From an uncultured Clostridia bacterium (lineage in GTDB: Bacteria; Bacillota; Clostridia; Lachnospirales; Anaerotignaceae): 8,897 nucleotides of DNA. The stretch spans positions 1 through 8,897 of the forward strand of contig CAJTZO010000061.1 in NCBI GenBank assembly GCA_910583755.1. Direction: 5' to 3'. The position numbers and the translations under genes are program-made. The stretch's first letter is position 1. Each line of letters begins with the position of its first letter. The notes below the pieces were generated by a model. The model saw nothing but the letters and a program-made list of their open reading frames with translations. It did no database searches and was not told the origin of the DNA. Positions 1-5,985 of this stretch are shown piece by piece.

Positions 1-412
1 TTTTTATTACAATACCAAAATTTCCCTCAATTGTTTAGGTTTACCCTCTAAAATGAATATCTGGATATTGTTCATTTAACATTTTTGCTGCTTTTGCAAT
101 AAAACGAACACCATTTGTTTCTCCTGTTCCTATAAAAATATCACCACATATCAAATTAGAAAGTGTAATTTCATTTTCTGTTTTTTGAACTAAATCAAGT
201 ATTTCTTCTGCACGTTTTCTTAATATCATACCTTCTTCTGTGAGTGTAATTTTTCTGCTTCCTCTTATAAAAAGCTGTTTTCCAAGTTCCTCCTCCATAT
301 CCTTAATTTGTCTAGAAAGTGTTGGTTGAGAAAGATGTAAACTTTCTGCTGCAGCTAAAATATTTTGTTCTCTTGCAATCGCTATAAAATATTTTAAAAC
401 TCTAATCTCCAT
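1..412 (-). pseudogene. LysR-family transcriptional regulator, broken after the DNA-binding domain
   Basis: The open frame (412 down to a stop at 41-43, 123 aa) starts with a textbook LysR winged helix-turn-helix: 'LKYFIAIAREQN' in helix 1 and 'LSQPTLSRQIKDMEEELG' around residues 27-44, followed by 'LFIRGSRKITLTEEG' and the linker helix to about residue 88. It then enters the effector domain ('GDIFIGTGETNGVRFIAKAAKMLNEQYPDIHF') and stops, whereas LysR proteins are usually about 290-300 aa. Beyond the stop, the same frame reads 'TIEGNFGIVIK', resembling the family stretch 'L-x-x-G-x-x-D-F-G-I-x-I'. The +1 frame across the stop reads 'ILEGKPKQL', also LysR-like. This suggests a frameshift or small deletion rather than a natural end. 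The gene is divergent from the amide-hydrolase operon, the usual position of a local LysR regulator. A short functional DNA-binding fragment cannot be excluded. The ATG is supported by AAAGGGGTG just upstream. Confidence 0.7.
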
Positions 413-424
413 AATATCACCCCT

Positions 425-459
425 TTTAATATTGTATCATATTTTAATATAGCTATAAA
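425..459 (-). promoter_or_regulatory. Promoter of the LysR gene
   Basis: Read on the minus strand, an extended -10 (TGA plus TACAAT, at 431-439) lies 17 bp from a weak -35 (TTTATA, 454-459). The perfect 8-bp palindrome ATAGCTAT (449-456) overlaps that -35. It sits about 22 bp from the shared LysR box, where a second dimer of a LysR tetramer could bind and autorepress. The -10 is good; the -35 and the palindrome's role are inference. Confidence 0.45.
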
Positions 460-468
460 GCATAAATA

Positions 469-481
469 TCTATTTAATATA
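469..481 (+). promoter_or_regulatory. LysR box, copy 1 (core of a 33-bp shared element, 462-494)
   Basis: TCTATTTAATATA is a T-N11-A sequence centred on the dyad TATT-N-AATA, the classic form of a LysR-type operator. The wider element 462-494 matches 7019-7051 at 30 of 33 positions, and a third copy lies inverted near 6956-6968. It ends 5 bp upstream of a -35 hexamer, centred near -47 of the predicted transcript start, the usual activating position. The match was counted by eye; binding by the adjacent LysR is inferred. Confidence 0.65.
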
Positions 482-486
482 AGTAT

Positions 487-515
487 TTGTTATTATATGT
501 TTGATATGATAAAAT
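487..515 (+). promoter_or_regulatory. Promoter of the 540-5886 operon
   Basis: The -35 is TTGTTA (487-492), followed by a 17-bp spacer and the -10 TAAAAT (510-515), preceded by TGA as an extended -10. It lies directly downstream of LysR box copy 1. The predicted start near 522 gives a short leader before AAGGAG (527-532) and the ATG at 540. Confidence 0.6.
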
Positions 516-539
516 AATCTAAAAGAAAGGAGAAAGCAA

Positions 540-1610
540 ATGAAAAGAAAAATAGCTATATTATTATCATTATTCTTTACAATGTCAACACTAACAGCTT
601 GCTCAGCAAATCAACAACAAAATATAGGTGAATATACCATGAATAACACAATAAATACAACTTCTGAAATAAAATTACTTGAAAATGGTTTGTCGACAAT
701 ACAATTTGAAGGAGATTATTATTTTGATAAATATATTGAACAAGGAGGAGCTTCTTCAGATAAAGAAGTCATACAATTTTTAAAGGACAATATATTGTCA
801 AATATTGATATAGAATTTCAATCAAATACATTTGGCTGTAGTACAATATCTTCATTAGGTACAAATAAACTATTTGGCAGAAATTTTGACTGGAACCACT
901 GTAATGCTCTGATAGTAAAATCAAAACCACCTACAGGATATGCTTCTATTTCCACTGTAAATATGGATTTTATACAAACTAGTGCAGGTTTTTCATTAGA
1001 TTTACTACCTGATGATATGAAAACGATTGCTGCATTATATGCCCCTTTGGACGGTATGAATGAAAAAGGATTATGCATTGCAGTTAATATGATTAGCGAC
1101 AATATAACGATTGAACAAAACAGCAGTAAACCAGATATTACAACAACAACTGCAATCAGATTACTGCTTGACAAGGCTGCAAATGTTGAGGAAGCGATTG
1201 CGCTTTTACAACAATATGATATGCACGCCTCTATGGGTATGATGGTTCATTTTGCAATATCAGACACAAGCGGAAAAAGTGTTGCAGTAGAATATATCAA
1301 TGATGAAATGGTCGTCACAGAAACCCCTATATTAACAAATTTTTATGTAAGTGAAGGTGAAAAGTATGGTATTGGTTCTAAACAGTCCCATGAACGATAT
1401 GACATATTAACAAAAGCACTTTCTGAGAATCACAATATGACAATAGAACAAATGAAAAATGCTTTAGACAGTGTTAGCAAAGACAATTTTAATGAATATG
1501 AATCTACTGAATGGAGTATTGTTTTTAACCAAACAAGTGGTGAAGTGACATATTATCACAGAGAAAATTACCAAAACGGATATAGTTTCGATGTAAAGGG
1601 TGGTGATTAA
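540..1610 (+). CDS. Lipid-anchored linear amide C-N hydrolase (choloylglycine hydrolase superfamily, Ntn fold)
   Basis: This enzyme hydrolyses linear amide bonds; the superfamily includes bile-salt hydrolases, penicillin V acylases and acyltransferases of the acid-ceramidase/IAT type. The N-terminus is a lipoprotein signal (KRK, hydrophobic core, lipobox LTAC with lipidated Cys21), so it should sit outside the membrane. The catalytic set is visible: the nucleophile in GCST (Cys100), GRNFDW at 113-118 (Arg114, Asp117), DGMNEKGL at 171-178, a D-x-x-G-x-x-V-x-x-E-Y strand near 242-252, LTNF with Asn267, and HERY with Arg286. At 356 aa it is longer than a cytosolic bile-salt hydrolase because of the signal and an extra segment of about 78 residues before Cys100. 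The nucleophile must become N-terminal, so self-cleavage at Gly99-Cys100 is expected. This is the first gene of the operon, with AAGGAG 7 bp before the ATG. Substrate unknown; bile salts, N-acyl amides and beta-lactams are all possible. Confidence 0.88.
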   Translation: MKRKIAILLSLFFTMSTLTACSANQQQNIGEYTMNNTINTTSEIKLLENGLSTIQFEGDYYFDKYIEQGGASSDKEVIQFLKDNILSNIDIEFQSNTFGCSTISSLGTNKLFGRNFDWNHCNALIVKSKPPTGYASISTVNMDFIQTSAGFSLDLLPDDMKTIAALYAPLDGMNEKGLCIAVNMISDNITIEQNSSKPDITTTTAIRLLLDKAANVEEAIALLQQYDMHASMGMMVHFAISDTSGKSVAVEYINDEMVVTETPILTNFYVSEGEKYGIGSKQSHERYDILTKALSENHNMTIEQMKNALDSVSKDNFNEYESTEWSIVFNQTSGEVTYYHRENYQNGYSFDVKGGD

Positions 1611-2951
1611 ATGAATTATATAAACTTACTTTTGCAACTATATCAATTAAAAAGAAATACAACTATGACGAGAAAAGACATGATAGCATTACAGCAGAAA
1701 AAACTCAGAAAAATATTAAAGTATGCCTATCATCATTCAGAATATTATCACAGAACATTTACAAAAGCCGGTATTACAGCAAAAAATATAAATAGGATAC
1801 CATTATCAAAATTTCCAACAATAAACAAAACAACATTCATTCAAAATTTTGATAATATCATCACACAAAGAGAGTTATCACAGCAAGAATTAATTGATTT
1901 TGATAGCGACAGCAACAGAGATAAAAAAACGTTCAAAAAGAAATATCATATTGTCCATTCTTCTGGAAGTACAGGGAAACCTGCTTATTTTGTATATGAT
2001 AATCAAGCGTGGGAAACAATGTTAGTCGGTGTGATTAGAGCAGCATTATGGGATATGTCAATGCCTCAAATTTTAAAATATCTTTTTCAAAAACCTCGTA
2101 TTCTCTATATTGCAGCAACAGACGGGCGTTATGGTGGTGCTATGGCAGTAGGGGATGGTATTGAAGGAGTAAAAGGAAATCAGCTTTTTATAGATATCAA
2201 TATGCCCTTAAAAGAGTGGATAAAAAAAATAAAACAATTTCAGCCAGATATGATTGTAGGTTACCCTTCTGCTATTAAAATATTAGGAGAACTTGTAGAA
2301 AATGGAAAATTAAATGTTAATGTTTTTAGAGTGATTTCCTGCGGAGAGCCTTTAAATGATAATTTAAGACAATATTTTAAAAAAATATTTCATTCTGATG
2401 TCATTAACTTTTATGGTGCAAGTGAATCTCTTATATTAGGGGTGGAATCTGATTTCAATGAAGGTATGTATTTGTTTGATGATATGAATTATATTGAAGT
2501 GGAAAACGGCAATATGTATCTCACTTCACTTTATAATTATGTACAACCTTTAATTCGTTATCAAATTACAGACAGACTAAAAATAAAAAAGAATAATGAA
2601 AAGTATCCCTTTACAAGAGCAGAAAATATTGTTGGCAGAGCAGAAGATATATTATGGTTTGAAAACAAAGGAAAAAAAGAATTTTTACATCCTCTTGCTG
2701 TAGAAGGTTTTTGCATTGAAGGATTACTTGATTATCAGTTTAGGCAGCTTTCTGATAACTCTTTTGAAATGCTTGCACAAACATCAAATAATAGCAAAAA
2801 TGCTAATATTAAAACAGAAATGTTAGCTCAAATGAAAAAAATATTAAAAGAAAAGCATTTAGAGTATGTAAATTTTTATGTTCAATTTATAGAAGAAATA
2901 TTACCAGATAAAAAAACAGGAAAGAAAAAGTTGATTATAAAAGGAGAGTAA
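1611..2951 (+). CDS. CapK/phenylacetate-CoA ligase-like adenylate-forming enzyme
   Basis: This is a cytosolic member of the ANL superfamily in the PaaK/CapK/F390-synthetase branch, which activates a carboxylic acid with ATP to an acyl-adenylate. Visible motifs in order are the ATP-binding loop HSSGSTGKP (116-124), ISCGEPLND (about 243-251), FYGASES (267-273, the adenine/substrate motif), PLIRYQITDR with Asp321, the hinge-like GRAEDI (342-347), and a C-terminal KTGKKK carrying the likely catalytic lysine. Length (446 aa) matches the family norm of about 430-450. No carrier-protein domain or partner thioesterase is fused. The ATG directly abuts the stop of the upstream amide hydrolase (TAA then ATG), so translation is probably coupled. 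Genes of this type are often labelled capsule biosynthesis CapK, but no capsule gene lies here. Whether the product goes to CoA, an amine or a sugar is not visible. Confidence 0.85.
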   Translation: MNYINLLLQLYQLKRNTTMTRKDMIALQQKKLRKILKYAYHHSEYYHRTFTKAGITAKNINRIPLSKFPTINKTTFIQNFDNIITQRELSQQELIDFDSDSNRDKKTFKKKYHIVHSSGSTGKPAYFVYDNQAWETMLVGVIRAALWDMSMPQILKYLFQKPRILYIAATDGRYGGAMAVGDGIEGVKGNQLFIDINMPLKEWIKKIKQFQPDMIVGYPSAIKILGELVENGKLNVNVFRVISCGEPLNDNLRQYFKKIFHSDVINFYGASESLILGVESDFNEGMYLFDDMNYIEVENGNMYLTSLYNYVQPLIRYQITDRLKIKKNNEKYPFTRAENIVGRAEDILWFENKGKKEFLHPLAVEGFCIEGLLDYQFRQLSDNSFEMLAQTSNNSKNANIKTEMLAQMKKILKEKHLEYVNFYVQFIEEILPDKKTGKKKLIIKGE

Positions 2952-2955
2952 AGGT

Positions 2956-3504
2956 ATGAGAAGAAAAGTTTTATTATTTGTTGCTTTTGTATTATCATTT
3001 ACTGCAATATTGTCAGCTTGTGCTTCATCAAAAGAAAAAGTAAATGAAAATATTACAAGCAATGCTGCTATAGAAAATGCTGAGGAAACAATAGAAGAAC
3101 TTCAGGTTCGTTTTGGAGATATGGGAACACCTTTTACACTACATTTATATGAGAATGATACTGCAAAAACAATAACAAGTTTTGTTGGTTTAGGAGACTT
3201 ACGATTGCCTATTTATCACTATGATGACTATGATAATTGGGAAGTTATGCAATATTATGATATTCCATCAAAATATGAAATTCCTCAAAATCCAGAAACA
3301 ATTACATCGCAAAAAGCAGGAGAAGTTTATTTTGAAGAAGGAAATAGGATTGTATTATTTTATAAAGATGCAGAAATCAGCGGAGAATATACAAAATTAG
3401 GTTATTTTGATGCTTCGGAAGATTTTATATCAGCAGTAGAAAATAATCCAGTATTAGAAGGTTGGGGCAATAAAATTGTAGTTATCAGTGCTGATAAGGA
3501 ATAA
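2956..3504 (+). CDS. Cyclophilin-like domain lipoprotein (paralogue A)
   Basis: A 182-aa lipoprotein: MRRK, a hydrophobic stretch and the lipobox LSAC with Cys22, then a short Glu/Asn-rich linker to about residue 48. The rest is one domain that I place in the bacterial cyclophilin-like family (beta-barrel, no proven isomerase activity). Family-like features are the opening strand with F-T-L-x-L-x-x-N-x-T-A, the acidic/aromatic run YHYDDYDNWEVMQYYDIP, SKYEIP, the turn KAGEVYFEEGN, IVLFYKDA and Y-T-K-L-G-Y. The C-terminus NPVLEGWGNK is almost identical to that of the secreted protein at 5986-6888, so the two are clear paralogues. It starts 4 bp after the CapK-like gene, with AAGGAG inside that gene's end. 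The ligand or partner is unknown; extracellular location is inferred from the lipobox. Confidence 0.75.
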   Translation: MRRKVLLFVAFVLSFTAILSACASSKEKVNENITSNAAIENAEETIEELQVRFGDMGTPFTLHLYENDTAKTITSFVGLGDLRLPIYHYDDYDNWEVMQYYDIPSKYEIPQNPETITSQKAGEVYFEEGNRIVLFYKDAEISGEYTKLGYFDASEDFISAVENNPVLEGWGNKIVVISADKE

Positions 3505-3519
3505 AGGGAGGATATAAAA

Positions 3520-4107
3520 ATGAATACAAGTGAATTTTTAAATCATGTAAATGCAGGATTGCTTGTAAAAGGCGGCTCTGAAATACATCAATATATGAGT
3601 GAATTAAGTCAAGAAGCAATAAAAATTACAACAGAATTAAATTGTTCTTATCATACACCAGAAGAAATATGTGAGATTTTTTCAAAACTAATTGGAAAAC
3701 CTGTTGATAATACTTTTAGAATGTTTCCACCATTTTATACAGACTGTGGGAAAAATATCAACATTGGAAAAAATGTATTTATCAATTCTTGCTGTTGTTT
3801 CCAAGACCAAGGTAGTATTACCATAGGAGATGGTGCGTTAATAGGACACAAAGTTGTTTTCGCCACACTTGACCATGATTTTGACCCTCAAAAAAGACAG
3901 GGCATGACGCCAAAGCCGATTTTATTGGGTAAAAATGTATGGATAGGTGCAAATGTAACTGTTTTAGGTGGTGTAACAATAGGAGAAAATGCTATTGTTG
4001 CAGCAGGTGCAGTTGTGACGAAAGATGTATCAGCAAATAGTATTGTAGCTGGTGTACCGGCAAAATTTGTAAAATGGATAGATAGTAAATTGGAGGAGTC
4101 TGCATGA
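3520..4107 (+). CDS. Sugar O-acetyltransferase (LacA/Maa/NodL-like, left-handed beta-helix)
   Basis: A cytosolic acetyl-CoA-dependent O-acetyltransferase of the hexapeptide-repeat family. The N-terminal helical part (about 1-65) ends in F-R-M-F-P-P-F-Y-T-D-C-G, matching the PPF-x-x-D-Y-G landmark of maltose/galactoside acetyltransferases. Hexapeptide turns follow: INIGKNVFINS, ITIGDGALIG, VWIGANVTVLGGVTIGENAIVAAGAVV. The likely catalytic histidine is His119 in ATLDHDFDP. The C-terminus IVAGVPAKFVKWI is the standard family ending. At 195 aa it has normal length. Less usual are a weakly conserved first helix pair and a run of three cysteines in NSCCCF. GGGAGG lies 8 bp before the ATG, and the gene overlaps the next by 4 bp (ATGA). 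Acceptor unknown; a small-molecule or sugar hydroxyl or amine is likely. Confidence 0.88.
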   Translation: MNTSEFLNHVNAGLLVKGGSEIHQYMSELSQEAIKITTELNCSYHTPEEICEIFSKLIGKPVDNTFRMFPPFYTDCGKNINIGKNVFINSCCCFQDQGSITIGDGALIGHKVVFATLDHDFDPQKRQGMTPKPILLGKNVWIGANVTVLGGVTIGENAIVAAGAVVTKDVSANSIVAGVPAKFVKWIDSKLEESA

Positions 4108-4589
4108 AAATTTTTTTACTTGCACTTACTGCTACAGCATTGGGTGCTATGGGCTGTACTACGAATGAAACAATAAATTTAACACAAGAACCAACACAAC
4201 AATATGCAGTAGAAAATACTCAAGAAAATACACAGGAGAATACTATGATAACTATGAAAATTGGCAACACAGATTTTAGTGCAGTATTATATGATAATGT
4301 CACAACACAAGAACTTGTAAAACAATTTCCAGCTACCTATACGATGTCAGAACTGCATGGTAATGAAAAGTATTATGATATGCCAACATCATTGCCTACG
4401 AATAGTGAACGTCCTGCTACAATAAACAAAGGAGATATTATGCTTTATGGCAACAATTGTATTGTAGTGTTTTATGACACTTTCCCTAATTCTTATAGTT
4501 ATACAAAACTAGGGTATATTGAAGATACAACAGAACTGGAAGAAGCTGTTGGAAAAGGAAGTATTGATGTTTATTTTGAACTGAAATAA
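4104..4589 (+). CDS. Cyclophilin-like fold lipoprotein (paralogue B)
   Basis: A 161-aa predicted lipoprotein. The signal is short, with a weak lipobox AMGC (Cys18; alanine at -3 instead of leucine), then a Gln/Thr/Asn-rich linker that repeats 'ENTQENTQENT'. From about residue 48 it is a compact cyclophilin-like domain: ITMKIGNTDFSAVLYDN, TTQELVKQFP, KYYDMP, NKGDIMLYGNNCIVVFYD, YSYTKLGYIED, then a short final strand. This is closer to the stand-alone family form than paralogue A, and lacks the DDYD-type insert and the C-terminal GWGNK. The start is fixed by the ATGA overlap with the acetyltransferase and by GGAGG at 4092-4096. It is the last gene before a 142-bp gap. Function unknown. Confidence 0.75.
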   Translation: MKIFLLALTATALGAMGCTTNETINLTQEPTQQYAVENTQENTQENTMITMKIGNTDFSAVLYDNVTTQELVKQFPATYTMSELHGNEKYYDMPTSLPTNSERPATINKGDIMLYGNNCIVVFYDTFPNSYSYTKLGYIEDTTELEEAVGKGSIDVYFELK

Positions 4590-4731
4590 TACAAATGATA
4601 GTTAAAAAAGAGAAAAGTATGAAAGTTGCTAAAGAAGGAAAAAAGCTAAAACGTTGTTATTACTATCACATCATAGAACAATAAATTGATTTAACATAGT
4701 AAGAGAATTTAAAAAAAGGAGGAAAAATATT
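4590..4731. other. 142-bp gap inside the operon
   Basis: No good terminator hairpin is visible, so the hydrolase downstream may be read from the main promoter. A possible weak internal promoter is TTGTTA (4654-4659), 17 bp, AACAAT (4677-4682), but the -10 is poor and no LysR box precedes it. A 21-codon ATG frame (4619-4684) lacks a convincing ribosome site. AGGAGG at 4717-4722 serves the next gene. Confidence 0.3.
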
Positions 4732-5886
4732 ATGAAAAAACGAATTTTTTTAACAGTTGTTGCTACTATGCTTGCTTTATCTGCAACAGCGTGCAGTACA
4801 CAAACACAAGCAACAACGCAACAACCTACACAATTAGAAAGTTCAGAAAGTGATACATCTAAATTGGAGGCGACAAATTTGATTAATTATGGCGAAATAA
4901 AAGATAGAACAATTCATACAGAAGAAATTGCAATGACAGAAGAATGGGACAAAGTTTTCCCGCTTAGCGATGAAGTAAATCATAAAAAAGTAACATTTAC
5001 AAATCATTTTGGTATTACATTAGCTGCTGATATGTATGAACCGAAAGAATACACAGGAAAGCTCTCAGCGATTGCTGTTTGTGGTCCATTTGGTGCTGTA
5101 AAAGAACAAAGTTCTGGACTATATGCACAGGAAATGGCAAAAAAAGGATTTTTAACCATTGCTTTTGACCCTTCTTTTACAGGAGAAAGCAGCGGTTATC
5201 CAAGAGCGTTTAACTCTCCTGATATTAATGTAGAAGATTATCAAGCTGCGATTGATTTCCTTTCTACACAGGAAAATGTTGACCCAGAAAAAATAGGAAT
5301 TATTGGAATTTGTGGCTGGGGCGGCATGGCAGTACAAACTGCTGCACTAGATACCAGAATAAAAGCAACTGCTGCAATCACGATGTATGACATGAGTCGT
5401 AACACAGCACTTGGGTATTTTGATTCTATTGACGAAAATGGAAGATATGAAACACGTGTTGCATATAATAATCAAAGAACAGAAGCATATAAAAATGGTG
5501 TATATACTGCTGGTGGAGGATTACCAGAACAAGCACCAAAAGATGCCCCTCAATATTTAAAAGATTATATTGACTATTATAAAACAGAAAGAGGGTATCA
5601 CCCTCGCTGTAGTAATTCCAATGACGGTTGGACAGCTACCGCAAGTGGTTCTCTTATGAATATGCGATTGTTTGAATATGCTCCAGAAATTAGGAGTGCA
5701 GTTCTTTTGGTACATGGAGAAAAAGCACACTCTTTGATGTATAGCCAAGAGGCATATAAACTTTTAAAGGGAGATAATAAAGAACTTATGATAATTCCTG
5801 AAGCTTCTCATACCGATTTGTATGACCAAATAGATGTGATTCCTTTTAATAAATTAGAAACATTTTTTAAAGATGCCTTTCAATAA
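4732..5886 (+). CDS. Lipid-anchored alpha/beta hydrolase with Cys nucleophile (YcjY/DLH-like)
   Basis: A 384-aa surface hydrolase. The N-terminus MKKR plus hydrophobic core ends in ATAC (Cys21), a lipobox with alanine at -3. A Thr/Gln-rich linker follows to about residue 45. The catalytic domain shows GPFGAVKEQSSGLYAQEMAKKGF (oxyanion region and first helix), FDPSFTGESSG, the DINVEDYQAAIDFL helix, then the nucleophile elbow GICGWGG with Cys194 where most relatives have serine. Cysteine elbows are established for dienelactone hydrolase and common in YcjY-type proteins. The late motif HGEKAHS (328-334) offers Glu330 as a candidate acid, and SHTDLYD carries the catalytic His360. Ester, lactone or peptide-like substrates are possible; none is indicated. 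A strong AGGAGG lies 9 bp before the ATG, and a terminator follows directly. This is the second surface hydrolase of the operon, and both use cysteine. Confidence 0.85.
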   Translation: MKKRIFLTVVATMLALSATACSTQTQATTQQPTQLESSESDTSKLEATNLINYGEIKDRTIHTEEIAMTEEWDKVFPLSDEVNHKKVTFTNHFGITLAADMYEPKEYTGKLSAIAVCGPFGAVKEQSSGLYAQEMAKKGFLTIAFDPSFTGESSGYPRAFNSPDINVEDYQAAIDFLSTQENVDPEKIGIIGICGWGGMAVQTAALDTRIKATAAITMYDMSRNTALGYFDSIDENGRYETRVAYNNQRTEAYKNGVYTAGGGLPEQAPKDAPQYLKDYIDYYKTERGYHPRCSNSNDGWTATASGSLMNMRLFEYAPEIRSAVLLVHGEKAHSLMYSQEAYKLLKGDNKELMIIPEASHTDLYDQIDVIPFNKLETFFKDAFQ

Positions 5887-5895
5887 ATAAAATAA

Positions 5896-5930
5896 AAATC
5901 ACTGAATTATGGATGATTCAGTGGTTTTTT
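5896..5930 (+). terminator. Intrinsic terminator of the plus-strand operon
   Basis: The stem CACTGAAT (5900-5907) pairs perfectly with ATTCAGTG (5916-5923) around an 8-base loop, extended by flanking A/T pairs and followed by TTTTTT (5925-5930). It begins about 10 bp after the alpha/beta hydrolase stop. Confidence 0.85.
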
Positions 5931-5945
5931 GCTTTTATACAATAC

Positions 5946-5976
5946 AAAAAGCAGTAGAAATGTTTTCTACTACTTT
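5946..5976 (-). terminator. Intrinsic terminator of the minus-strand stalk/cyclophilin-like gene
   Basis: On the minus strand, AAAGTAGTAGAAA (5976-5964) pairs with TTTCTACTGCTTT (5960-5948), a 13-bp stem with one G-T pair and a 3-base loop, running into a T-tract (5950-5946). It lies about 10 bp beyond the stop of the 5986-6888 gene. Confidence 0.8.
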
Positions 5977-5985
5977 AAAAAATAT

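Noticed and set aside
818..1174. Minus-strand open frame of 118 codons within the amide hydrolase
   Set aside because: It is the shadow of a gene with clear catalytic motifs; its protein has no recognisable domain and no upstream ribosome site.
540..1610. Naming the amide hydrolase a bile-salt hydrolase
   Set aside because: The catalytic residues are shared by the whole superfamily, and the lipid anchor and pre-segment differ from typical cytosolic bile-salt hydrolases; substrate cannot be read from the sequence.
4619..4684. 21-codon ATG frame encoding a basic peptide (MKVAKEGKKLKR...)
   Set aside because: No convincing ribosome binding site, no recognisable family and very short; open frames of this size are expected by chance in AT-rich DNA.
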